5,449 nucleotides of DNA, taken from the NCBI GenBank assembly GCA_030634125.1, contig DAOWBJ010000141.1, forward strand, positions 1 through 5,449, written 5' to 3'. The notes below the pieces were generated by a model. It ran no database searches. It had not been told where the DNA came from and worked only from the letters and a program-made list of their open reading frames with translations. Positions 1 through 5,109 of the stretch are shown piece by piece. Both the position numbers and the translations under genes were made by a program. The stretch is from Victivallales bacterium. Lineage in GTDB: Bacteria; Verrucomicrobiota; Lentisphaeria; Victivallales; Victivallaceae. Position 1 is the first letter of the stretch, and every line of letters starts with the position of its first letter.

Positions 1-1
1 A

Positions 2-559
2 TGCAAAGTTATTGGGGATGTCGCTCCGCACGGTATTTGCGGTTCAGGAATGATAGATTTTGTCGCGGAGGCGAGAGAGCATGGTCTCTTAAACGACTTC
101 GGACGTTTTGATCCGGATCTACTAAAGAGTTCCAACAAATACCTCAAATTAAAAAACAATATAATTGCCTGTAAACTGACTGATGATGGAAATATTTATA
201 TGTCTGAAAAAGACATTGAGTCCATTCTCAAAGCTAAAGCCGCGATTTTCGCCGGAATAAAATCCTTGACCGCTCTGGAAAACTGTAAAGTCGAAGATTT
301 TGACAAAATTTATCTTGCCGGAGGATTTGCAGGATTTATCAATATAGAAAATGCGATAAAAATCGGCATGCTGCCGAATTTACCAATAGAAAGATACAAA
401 AAAATAGGCAACAGTTCACTAGCTGGAGCTGCTTTACACATCCTCAATAAAGATGCCGAACAACAGTATATTGAGCTCACTTCAGGAGTAAATGATATTA
501 TTTTAAATACAGTCCCAGAGTTTGAAATGAATTACATTGATGCCCTGATGCTGCCTTAA
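2..559 (+). CDS. RACo-type (DUF4445) corrinoid activation protein, C-terminal part, 5' truncated by window
   Basis: This is the C-terminal 185 residues of an ASKHA-fold, ATP-dependent reductive activator of corrinoid proteins. Such proteins return an inactive Co(II) corrinoid to the Co(I) state in methyl-transfer pathways, in the cytoplasm. The reading frame is open from base 2, and the ATG at 50 lies inside the conserved GICGSGMID motif (fragment residues 11-19), so it is internal and not a start. Other family hallmarks are SEKDIESILKAKAAI (about 68-82), the glycine-rich IYLAGGF followed by a NIENAIKIGMLP-like segment (about 103-125), IGNSSLAGA (about 135-143) and a C-terminal tail ending in LP, as family members do. 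The N-terminal [2Fe-2S] ferredoxin-like and linker domains of full-length RACo would lie upstream and cannot be seen. The gene ends tail-to-tail with a MetH-activation-like gene, its stop overlapping that gene's stop. The family call is firm. The corrinoid partner, a methanol-, methylamine-, betaine- or aromatic O-demethylase-type protein, cannot be told from this fragment. Confidence 0.87.
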   Translation, partial: CKVIGDVAPHGICGSGMIDFVAEAREHGLLNDFGRFDPDLLKSSNKYLKLKNNIIACKLTDDGNIYMSEKDIESILKAKAAIFAGIKSLTALENCKVEDFDKIYLAGGFAGFINIENAIKIGMLPNLPIERYKKIGNSSLAGAALHILNKDAEQQYIELTSGVNDIILNTVPEFEMNYIDALMLP

Positions 560-1218
560 TTCGTCTTTTTTTCTTCTCCAAGCGGACAAGTTTTACACTT
601 CCTCACACTGCATAATGAACAAAGATCAACTTCCTTATGTGATGAGAAAAATACTCCAGCACGGGTCTTGACGGGCTTCATAAACAAGTATTTTGTAAGC
701 TCGACACCGATTTGCTTGATGGATTCAGCAGGAAATACATTAAAAATCTCTTTGAGCCCTTCAATTTTCCAAACCGTGTTGTCGGTAGGGATCAATGACG
801 TTATTTTTTCGTTTGGACATTTCTGCGCGACTTCTGATTTGATTTTTTTGAACGCTTGCTCTAATGCGTATTCTTTTAAAAAATCTACCCAATAGAGTTG
901 CAAAGGATCAGAAATATCAGCTCCAAAATTTTCCATTGCTTTTCCGCAAGTAACGATAAATGGGAAAATGTTTCCGGATTTATCAGCTAACTGAACCAGC
1001 AGGGGGCAGTTGAATTCCCCCAGGGAACTTATGATTTTGTCGGGAGTTTTGTCGATGACAGCCGCTTCAGACAACAATGCCGCAGGTGCGGCATGAGGTT
1101 TTATAGCTTCGAGCAGCAGCTCAAACTCCAAATATTCCGGCATATCAGAAGTCAAACATAAACAGGAAGCCAATTGAAAAAAATCAAATTCTATTTTTAT
1201 ATTATCAAATATTCGCAT
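556..1218 (-). CDS. Free-standing MetH-activation-domain-like protein with C-terminal four-cysteine motif
   Basis: This 220-residue soluble protein resembles the vitamin B12-dependent methionine synthase activation domain (PF02965 type), but as a stand-alone protein without MetH catalytic domains. The N-terminus (IFDNIKIEFD) fits the usual start of short family members, which supports the ATG at 1218 even though I see no good Shine-Dalgarno there. The middle is a helical region. The C-terminal third, from about residue 145, has the pattern SLIPTDNTVWKIEGLKEIF, then IGVELTKYLFMKPVKTRAGV, matching the family's serine/proline-tryptophan and iGv-Lt-s-mm-P-KS-SG pattern. The last 25 residues carry Cys200, 203, 208 and 211 (CxxC-x4-CxxC), probably a metal or Fe-S site. 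Such proteins often sit beside RACo and corrinoid methyltransferase genes, and the RACo gene here converges on it with a 4-base overlap. A role in reductive reactivation or redox supply to a corrinoid protein is inferred from family and neighbour. The enzymatic role is not established by the sequence. Confidence 0.78.
   Translation of the reverse strand: MRIFDNIKIEFDFFQLASCLCLTSDMPEYLEFELLLEAIKPHAAPAALLSEAAVIDKTPDKIISSLGEFNCPLLVQLADKSGNIFPFIVTCGKAMENFGADISDPLQLYWVDFLKEYALEQAFKKIKSEVAQKCPNEKITSLIPTDNTVWKIEGLKEIFNVFPAESIKQIGVELTKYLFMKPVKTRAGVFFSSHKEVDLCSLCSVRKCKTCPLGEEKKTN
1077..1094. repeat. Perfect 8-bp inverted repeat inside the MetH-activation-like gene
   Basis: ATGCCGCA, a 2-base GG spacer, then TGCGGCAT make a perfect hairpin-capable dyad. 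It lies in the part of the minus-strand gene that encodes the alanine-rich HAAPAA segment (near residues 42-47). It could simply reflect alanine codons, or be a small palindromic insertion that was kept in frame. No second copy is visible in this window. Confidence 0.45.
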
Positions 1219-1462
1219 ACTTATTATTTTACCGTAATTAGTGTACTATTACCATAAATATATGTTTTCTTTTAAACTTATTCTTGCTCATTAAAAATAA
1301 TTATTGCTTTATTTTAGCTTTTCTCTGAATGTAGATAAAAAATGCATGAATTGATTATTGAATCATGCCCCAACCACCACTTACAAGAGATTGTCCGGCA
1401 AATAATCAGACATATCCAGCCATTGCTTCTCGCCCGGGACATATGAAAAACAGTATATAATT
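1219..1462. other. AT-rich intergenic region with no convincing gene
   Basis: This 244-base stretch lies between the GT39 gene's stop and the start of the MetH-activation-like gene, both on the minus strand. The part next to the activation gene (about 1219-1340) is very AT-rich, as expected for a promoter region, but I see no clear -35/-10 pair. Bases 1381-1462 are richer in GC. One minus-strand frame there stays open for 28 codons and reads plausibly, but there is no start and the length is within chance. I see no hairpin followed by a T-tract that would end transcription after the GT39 gene. Confidence 0.5.
1234..1252. promoter_or_regulatory. Imperfect dyad, possible operator upstream of the activation-domain gene
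   Basis: GTAATTAGT, GT, then ACTATTAC form an 8-bp inverted repeat with one bulged T. The dyad starts 15 bases upstream of the ATG at 1218, where a repressor would block initiation. AT-rich dyads arise easily by chance and no regulator gene is in the window, so this is only a candidate. Confidence 0.22.
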
Positions 1463-3076
1463 TCATTTCAGCTTGTAGACAGTACATTTTCTGTGGCCAA
1501 GTTTGCCTTTGGCAACTTCCAGTAAACGCTGTTTTACTTCCGGTTTGATGAATTTGGTTTTGCTGGATTTGAAAATAATTAAAGTACCAGGTTTTAAATT
1601 CAATATTTCTTCATTTTTGTCCAAGGCTATAAAAGATGGAATATAAAACTTACTGCGTTTAAGGTTAATACAATACTTTAAATCTTCACCGTCAGGTCCG
1701 ATTCCGCAAAAAGTTAACTTACTGTCAGCCGGACGTAGTTTTTCTATTTTCTGAACTAATTTGTATGACGATTCGCAGTATGTCTCAATCGGCTCAATCA
1801 ACATTATTTTTATGACAAAAAACGCCATAGCGGTCAAAGCGACTATGAACATTATTTTGTCCGCTTCCTTTATTTTGCGCGTCCCGCCAATCAATGCGAA
1901 AGCTAAAATCAGGAACATTACCGCTGGTAAAAACATGGGTACTGGAATGTCAACTTCTAAAATCTTAAGCACTATCGCACCAACAACGACCGCTCCCAAG
2001 GCAACAAATGGTACGAAATTACAAATTTTCAGAAAAATATCTCGTACTTTTTTGAATATTACCAGTTTATCAGGATTCACAAACACAAATGCCGCCAGTA
2101 AAGCCGCCGCCGGTATGGCTGAAACAATATAGCGCAAGTGTTTAGTGCCGGGAATACTCATCCCCAAAACAATAACAAAAAACCAGCCGGTAAGACCTTG
2201 ACGTAAAGCATGATAACTAGCTGAAGGAGCCTTGCCAAAATACTTTTTGCGCTCAATCCAGGCATAAGTTCCCATAACTAAAAAAGCCAGCGGATAAGTT
2301 AAAGAATAAGAACCCATCGCGTTGGTAAAGTAAAACCAGAATGGTTTACCGCTGGACATACGGTTTCCGACTTGCGAAGCCTGAAAGCTTTTAACTAATT
2401 CGCGACCGCCGTCCTGATAGATGATTATGATAAGAAGCATTATGCAGCACGCCAGCACTAAGGTGCCCAGAACTCCGCCGGCGATCGCTGTTTTCCAACG
2501 TCGCGTCGAGAGGTAACAGGCACAAACGACACCTATCGGAATCACCGCTCCAATCGGTCCGCGTACCACAAAACCTAAAACAAATAACAGGGGCAGGAGA
2601 AATAAACGTATAGCTTTATTTTCAAGTTCAGCCGTATACATCAGGTAAAAGGCGAATATCACCGTAAAAGCGATAAACATATCCGGCGATGGAGCACGGG
2701 CTATACATAAAAATTCATAACTTGCCGCCAGCATCAAGACCGCGAACAAGCCAAATTTGTTAGACATGCGCACGCCGATCAGATAAGTCAAACTCATAAC
2801 CCCGCCAGCCGCCAGAGCACTGGGCAAAGTCGCAGTCAACATTGTTACACCGCCCAAAAATGATGCCGCATACATTAAATAAGTATGAATAGACAAATAA
2901 TCACAGTAGGGTTCGCCATATAAGAAAGGAAACGGTCCAATGGTTCCTTCTGCCATTTCATGCACAAACAAGCCGAAACGACAGTTTATTCTGACAAATT
3001 CCGTAGTCTGCAAGCCAGCTAAAAATAAAGCCACACTGGCTAAAAATATATAAATCGCAATTGTCCGTCTACTCAT
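1463..3076 (-). CDS. Glycosyltransferase family 39 (ArnT/PMT-like) integral membrane protein
   Basis: This 537-residue polytopic membrane protein is of the ArnT/PMT_2 type, which transfers sugars from polyprenyl-phosphate donors to lipid or protein acceptors on the outer face of the inner membrane. A first hydrophobic segment (about 7-23) is followed by a periplasmic loop with conserved charged residues: Glu26-x-x-Arg29, the RFGLF-x-x-EM stretch with Glu40, and a GEPYCDY motif (Asp59). The next features are a helix pair (about 64-100), RAPSPDMF (Arg127, Asp132), and further hydrophobic segments up to about residue 430. A soluble C-terminal part of about 100 residues ends in KCTVYKLK. Length is within the GT39 range. 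The ATG at 3076 has a good minus-strand Shine-Dalgarno, AAGGAAG (3081-3087). The gene starts 27 bases past the outermost REP-like hairpin downstream of the HUH gene, so it may have its own promoter within or near the repeats. The sugar and acceptor cannot be predicted, and no lipid A or O-antigen genes are nearby. Confidence 0.83.
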   Translation of the reverse strand: MSRRTIAIYIFLASVALFLAGLQTTEFVRINCRFGLFVHEMAEGTIGPFPFLYGEPYCDYLSIHTYLMYAASFLGGVTMLTATLPSALAAGGVMSLTYLIGVRMSNKFGLFAVLMLAASYEFLCIARAPSPDMFIAFTVIFAFYLMYTAELENKAIRLFLLPLLFVLGFVVRGPIGAVIPIGVVCACYLSTRRWKTAIAGGVLGTLVLACCIMLLIIIIYQDGGRELVKSFQASQVGNRMSSGKPFWFYFTNAMGSYSLTYPLAFLVMGTYAWIERKKYFGKAPSASYHALRQGLTGWFFVIVLGMSIPGTKHLRYIVSAIPAAALLAAFVFVNPDKLVIFKKVRDIFLKICNFVPFVALGAVVVGAIVLKILEVDIPVPMFLPAVMFLILAFALIGGTRKIKEADKIMFIVALTAMAFFVIKIMLIEPIETYCESSYKLVQKIEKLRPADSKLTFCGIGPDGEDLKYCINLKRSKFYIPSFIALDKNEEILNLKPGTLIIFKSSKTKFIKPEVKQRLLEVAKGKLGHRKCTVYKLK

Positions 3077-3080
3077 AATA

Positions 3081-3087
3081 CTTCCTT
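3081..3087 (-). promoter_or_regulatory. Shine-Dalgarno of the GT39 gene
   Basis: The minus strand reads AAGGAAG, then TATT, then ATG. The AAGGA core is 6 bases from the start codon, which supports 3076 as the true start. Confidence 0.6.
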
Positions 3088-3103
3088 ATTTTAAAAATGT
3101 TCA

Positions 3104-3120
3104 AAACCCCAACGGGGTTT
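3104..3120. repeat. Hairpin A, left copy (outermost)
   Basis: AAACCCC-AAC-GGGGTTT is a perfect 7-bp stem with a 3-base loop. It sits 1 base outside repeat unit B-left, the same spacing as between A-right and B-right on the other side of the HUH gene. Its stem sequence differs from A-right, so only size and position are conserved. Confidence 0.8.
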
Positions 3121-3121
3121 A

Positions 3122-3149
3122 TTAACGTAGCCCAGCGCAACGCGCTGGG
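3122..3149 (+). repeat. REP-like unit B, left copy, with GTAG tetranucleotide
   Basis: TTAACGTAG is followed by CCCAGCGC-AAC-GCGCTGGG. GTAG (3127-3130) lies directly 5' of a perfect 8-bp stem with an AAC loop, and TTAAT after the stem mirrors ATTAA before it. The right copy at 3712-3739 on the other strand matches at 25 of 28 positions. In E. coli, the REP-associated transposase recognises a GTAG tetranucleotide at the foot of the REP hairpin, so the same role is inferred here. Confidence 0.82.
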
Positions 3150-3169
3150 TTAATGGTACGGCCGGAATC

Positions 3170-3186
3170 GTTCCCTGCAAGGGAAC
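3170..3186. repeat. Hairpin C, left copy (inner)
   Basis: GTTCCCT-GCA-AGGGAAC is a perfect 7-bp stem with a 3-base loop. It lies 10 bases beyond the stop codon of the HUH gene, so it would form at the 3' end of that transcript. No T-tract follows it on the minus strand, so it is not a standard intrinsic terminator, though it could protect the 3' end. It matches C-right, read on the opposite strand, at 15 of 17 positions. Confidence 0.78.
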
Positions 3187-3187
3187 T

Positions 3188-3204
3188 TCAATCCCGTCAA
3201 TCCC
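3188..3204. repeat. 9-base tandem duplication across the HUH gene stop codon
   Basis: TCAATCCC occurs at 3188-3195 and again at 3197-3204, with a 9-base period. On the minus strand this gives GAT TGA CGG GAT TGA, so the gene ends with two in-frame TGA codons 9 bases apart. The first one defines the annotated end. Confidence 0.6.
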
Positions 3205-3649
3205 AAATATACTTTTCATTATAATCTATATTATATTTTTTCAAATATGCAAGAAATTCATCTTTAAAAGACATCTTTTTATGATGTTCCATCTGTATGT
3301 TAATATAATTAACCACTTTTTCTTTATTTGACGGACTAACAGAAAATAAACCATATCCGCTTTGCCAGTAAAAATCCTTATACCCATTATCAATATTTTT
3401 AATAAATTTAGAACTTTCTTTTTTTACTTTTCCAATAATATTTACAGGCAAGTTCTCTTTCCCTATGTCAAACAAAACATGTACATGATCTTTGGCTCCG
3501 CCAACATGAACATAAGGACAGCCCATATCACGAAAAAGTGTTGCTATGTATGCGTGAATATCATTTCGCACTTTATCATCTAAAAAATCAATACGGTCTT
3601 TTGTGCTGAATATAAGATGTCCGTACATTTGAAAAAATGATTGAGCCAT
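3197..3649 (-). CDS. Y1/HUH single-strand transposase, IS200-like / RAYT-type
   Basis: This 150-residue protein belongs to the Y1_Tnp (PF01797) family, which cuts and rejoins single-stranded DNA next to hairpins through a 5'-phosphotyrosine. The HUH metal-binding motif is His55-Val-His57 in KDHVHVLF. The probable nucleophile is Tyr115 in VVNYINIQMEHHKK, with Gln119 and His122/123 on the same helix. The conserved W95-Q-S-G-Y-G-L-F-S block lies between them. The N-terminus (QMYGHLIFSTKDR) matches the first beta strand of the family, which supports the ATG at 3649. Its Shine-Dalgarno is weak (AAGG, 10 bases upstream). The length is normal and the frame intact, so the enzyme is probably functional. 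The gene stands alone, without tnpB, between inverted REP-like hairpins, which points to a RAYT rather than a self-mobile IS200/IS605 element. It is noticeably richer in A/T and lysine codons than proA next door, consistent with separate ancestry. The RAYT subgroup is not assigned. Confidence 0.88.
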   Translation of the reverse strand: MAQSFFQMYGHLIFSTKDRIDFLDDKVRNDIHAYIATLFRDMGCPYVHVGGAKDHVHVLFDIGKENLPVNIIGKVKKESSKFIKNIDNGYKDFYWQSGYGLFSVSPSNKEKVVNYINIQMEHHKKMSFKDEFLAYLKKYNIDYNEKYIWD

Positions 3650-3672
3650 ATATTGTCAGCCTTGTTTTTAAA

Positions 3673-3689
3673 GTTCCCATTCAGGGAAC
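3673..3689. repeat. Hairpin C, right copy (inner)
   Basis: GTTCCC-ATTCA-GGGAAC has a 6-bp stem and 5-base loop. It lies 23 bases upstream of the HUH gene start, so it occupies the 5' untranslated or promoter region of that gene. Read on the minus strand it contains CCCTGAATGGG, close to CCCTGAAAGGG in A-right and CCCTGCAAGGG in C-left. Confidence 0.75.
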
Positions 3690-3711
3690 ATATTGTTTTT
3701 GATGTATTTCT

Positions 3712-3739
3712 CCCAGGGCGTTGCCCTGAGCTACGTTAA
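3712..3739 (-). repeat. REP-like unit B, right copy, with GTAG tetranucleotide
   Basis: Read on the minus strand, TTAACGTAG is followed by CTCAGGGC-AAC-GCCCTGGG. GTAG (3734-3731) is again directly 5' of an 8-bp stem with an AAC loop. The three differences from the left copy are one C-to-T change that leaves a wobble pair, plus a C-to-G and G-to-C pair that face each other in the stem and keep pairing. This is good evidence that the folded form is selected. Confidence 0.82.
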
Positions 3740-3740
3740 A

Positions 3741-3757
3741 TATCCCTTTCAGGGATA
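3741..3757. repeat. Hairpin A, right copy (outermost)
   Basis: TATCCCT-TTC-AGGGATA is a perfect 7-bp stem with a 3-base loop, 1 base outside B-right. It lies 63 bases past the stop codon of proA, so it would be transcribed at the 3' end of the proA message. On the minus strand its core is CCCTGAAAGGG. Confidence 0.78.
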
Positions 3758-3820
3758 AATTAATGCAAATCATGACACAAATCGTTACTTAAATCTCTTT
3801 GGACCAATTTACAACTTTTT
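3758..3820. other. Short spacer between proA stop and the repeat cluster
   Basis: This 63-base AT-rich spacer shows no gene. It has no intrinsic terminator after proA that I can recognise, only a tiny 4-bp dyad (TTGG-A-CCAA). The REP-like hairpins beyond it are the first stable structures downstream of proA and may define or protect that transcript's 3' end. Confidence 0.45.
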
Positions 3821-5098
3821 TTATGTTCTGATTTGTCCGGTTCCGTAAACGATGTACTTATAGCTGGTTAATTCTACCAGTCCCATTGGTCCGCGCGCGT
3901 GCAGCTTGTCGGTACTGATACCGATTTCCGCACCCATGCCGAACTCAAATCCATCGGTAAAACGCGTTGAAGCATTATGGTAAACCGTTGACGAATCAAC
4001 TCCACGGAGAAAAGTTTCAGCGTTTTTCGGGTTATCAGTAATGATCGCGTCACTATGGTGTGAACCATAATGATTGATATGTTTAATTGCCGCAGCCAGA
4101 TCAGGAACTATTTTAATTGAAAAAATCAGATCAATATATTCGGTGTAAAAATCATCTTCACTAGCGAATTTTGCTGTCGGAACTAAGTTGCAAAATGCTT
4201 CATCTCCACGCAATTCCACATTATTTTTCCGCATACTCTCCACGAAAGGAGGGATGAATTTATCAGCGATTTCTTCATTAATCAACAAAGTTTCAAGCGC
4301 GTTGCAAACTCCCGGACGCTGGCATTTGCCGTTTTCCGTGATCTCCAATGCCATATCAATATCAGCGTCAGCATCAACATAAAGATGACATACGCCTTTG
4401 TAATGTTTAATCACCGGAATCGTTGATTGTTCGACCACCGCACGGATCAAGCCCTCGCCGCCGCGTGGAATAATCAAGTCTATATAATTATCCATCTTCA
4501 CCATCGCGCCCACAGCGCGGCGGTCAGTTATCGGAATTAATTGTACCGCGCCGTCCGGCAAACCGGCAATAACTCCAGCACGATTCAGGCAATGCGCCAA
4601 AACCAGATTGGAATTAATAGCTTCCGAACCGCCGCGAAGAATAACCGCGTTACCCGCTTTCAAGCAAAGTCCGGCAGCATCGACAGTTACATTTGGACGG
4701 GATTCAAAAATAATACCGATAACCCCGATTGGAACTGATATTTTATCAATTTTGATTCCATTCGGACGAACCGTGGAAGAAAGCTTTTTGCCTACCGGGT
4801 CATCAAGAGACGCGACTGTCCGCAAACCTTCAGCCATAGATTCAATACGCGCGTCAGTCAATTCCAGACGGTCAAGCATCGCGCAGGAAAGCCCTTTGGC
4901 TTTACCCGCTTTTAAATCTTTCTTATTGGCGATTTTAATTTCTTTCGCGAAATTCTCAATCGCGTCCGCCATTTGCAGCAGACATTTATTTTTATCATCA
5001 GGACTCAAAAGCGCAAGCGCGCGTGAAGCCGTCAAAGCTTTTTCACCCATTTGCCGCAAAATATTCTGAATTTCTTCAACAGTCATTTCTTTAGCCAT
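3821..5098 (-). CDS. proA: Gamma-glutamyl phosphate reductase (glutamate-5-semialdehyde dehydrogenase)
   Basis: This 425-residue cytoplasmic enzyme performs the second step of proline synthesis, the NADPH-dependent reduction of gamma-glutamyl phosphate to glutamate 5-semialdehyde. It has the aldehyde-dehydrogenase fold, with IFESRPNVTVDAAG (130-143), KAGNAVILRGGSEA (147-160) and IPRGGEGLI (210-218) for cofactor binding. The catalytic cysteine, Cys265, lies in QRPGVCNALETLL. The ProA signature AAAIKHINHYGSHHSDAII is present, as is the C-terminal block STRFTDGFEFGMGAEIGIST followed by HARGPMGLVELTSYKY. Length is normal and no key residue is missing. The start at 5098 has a strong AGGAGG (5104-5109) that overlaps the stop codon of uxaC, 9 bases upstream, so translation is probably coupled to that gene. 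proB, the usual partner, is not in this window. The neighbouring REP/RAYT module is probably unrelated. Confidence 0.97.
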   Translation of the reverse strand: MAKEMTVEEIQNILRQMGEKALTASRALALLSPDDKNKCLLQMADAIENFAKEIKIANKKDLKAGKAKGLSCAMLDRLELTDARIESMAEGLRTVASLDDPVGKKLSSTVRPNGIKIDKISVPIGVIGIIFESRPNVTVDAAGLCLKAGNAVILRGGSEAINSNLVLAHCLNRAGVIAGLPDGAVQLIPITDRRAVGAMVKMDNYIDLIIPRGGEGLIRAVVEQSTIPVIKHYKGVCHLYVDADADIDMALEITENGKCQRPGVCNALETLLINEEIADKFIPPFVESMRKNNVELRGDEAFCNLVPTAKFASEDDFYTEYIDLIFSIKIVPDLAAAIKHINHYGSHHSDAIITDNPKNAETFLRGVDSSTVYHNASTRFTDGFEFGMGAEIGISTDKLHARGPMGLVELTSYKYIVYGTGQIRT

Positions 5099-5103
5099 AA
5101 ACT

Positions 5104-5109
5104 CCTCCT
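5104..5109 (-). promoter_or_regulatory. Strong proA Shine-Dalgarno overlapping the uxaC stop
   Basis: The minus strand reads TAG GAGGAGTTT ATG. The AGGAGG core begins inside the uxaC TAG stop codon and is 5 bases from the proA ATG. This layout suits termination-reinitiation coupling and fixes the proA start. Confidence 0.8.

Larger units (their letters stand above)
3104..3757 (-). mobile_element. REP/RAYT-like unit: HUH transposase gene flanked by mirrored hairpin trios
   Basis: This 654-base unit contains a single IS200-like Y1/HUH gene bracketed by three short hairpins on each side, in the order A-B-C from outside to inside. Spacings are nearly mirrored: A to B is 1 base on both sides, and B to C is 20 bases on the left and 22 on the right. 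The asymmetric B units (GTAG plus stem) face each other in inverted orientation. IS200/IS605 elements normally carry end hairpins on the same strand, so this inverted layout fits a REP/BIME cluster with its RAYT better than an autonomous insertion sequence. No target-site duplication is expected for Y1 enzymes, and none is claimed. The outer limits are set by the last recognisable hairpins and may be wider. Confidence 0.72.

Noticed and set aside
1002..1027. GGGGG...CCCCC and TTCCC-CCA-GGGAA dyads resembling hairpin C
   Set aside because: They lie within the coding sequence of the activation-like gene, have stems of only 5 bp, and lack the flanking A/B context of the REP cluster.
1314..1466. 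Minus-strand 50-codon frame whose ATG overlaps the GT39 stop as ATGA
   Set aside because: The overlap looks operon-like, but the product has a non-protein-like composition (many Cys, Trp and Ser in no pattern) and no known family, and the length is within chance.
1381..1467. Minus-strand 28-codon open stretch with plausible residues (VPGEKQWLDMSDYLPDNLL), possible gene remnant
   Set aside because: It has no start, is short, and a stop in the same frame closes it upstream inside the GT39 end. About a quarter of random frames would stay open this long.
1761..2132. Plus-strand open frame of 123 codons opposite the GT39 gene
   Set aside because: It is antisense to hydrophobic membrane-segment codons, shows no family features and has no ribosome-binding site that I can see.
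3104..3186. CRISPR-like array interpretation of the repeated hairpins
   Set aside because: The units differ from each other, are inverted between the two sides, and have no regular spacer length or cas genes.
3170..3186. Intrinsic terminator of the HUH gene
   Set aside because: The stem is good, but no run of T follows it on the minus strand.
3197..3649. Complete IS200/IS605 insertion sequence with tnpB
   Set aside because: No tnpB or omega RNA-like region is present, and the flanking hairpins are inverted rather than on the same strand.
4608..5069. Plus-strand open frame of 153 codons opposite proA
   Set aside because: It lies wholly antisense to a well-conserved gene, has no recognisable domain, and its composition is what the reverse strand of proA would give.
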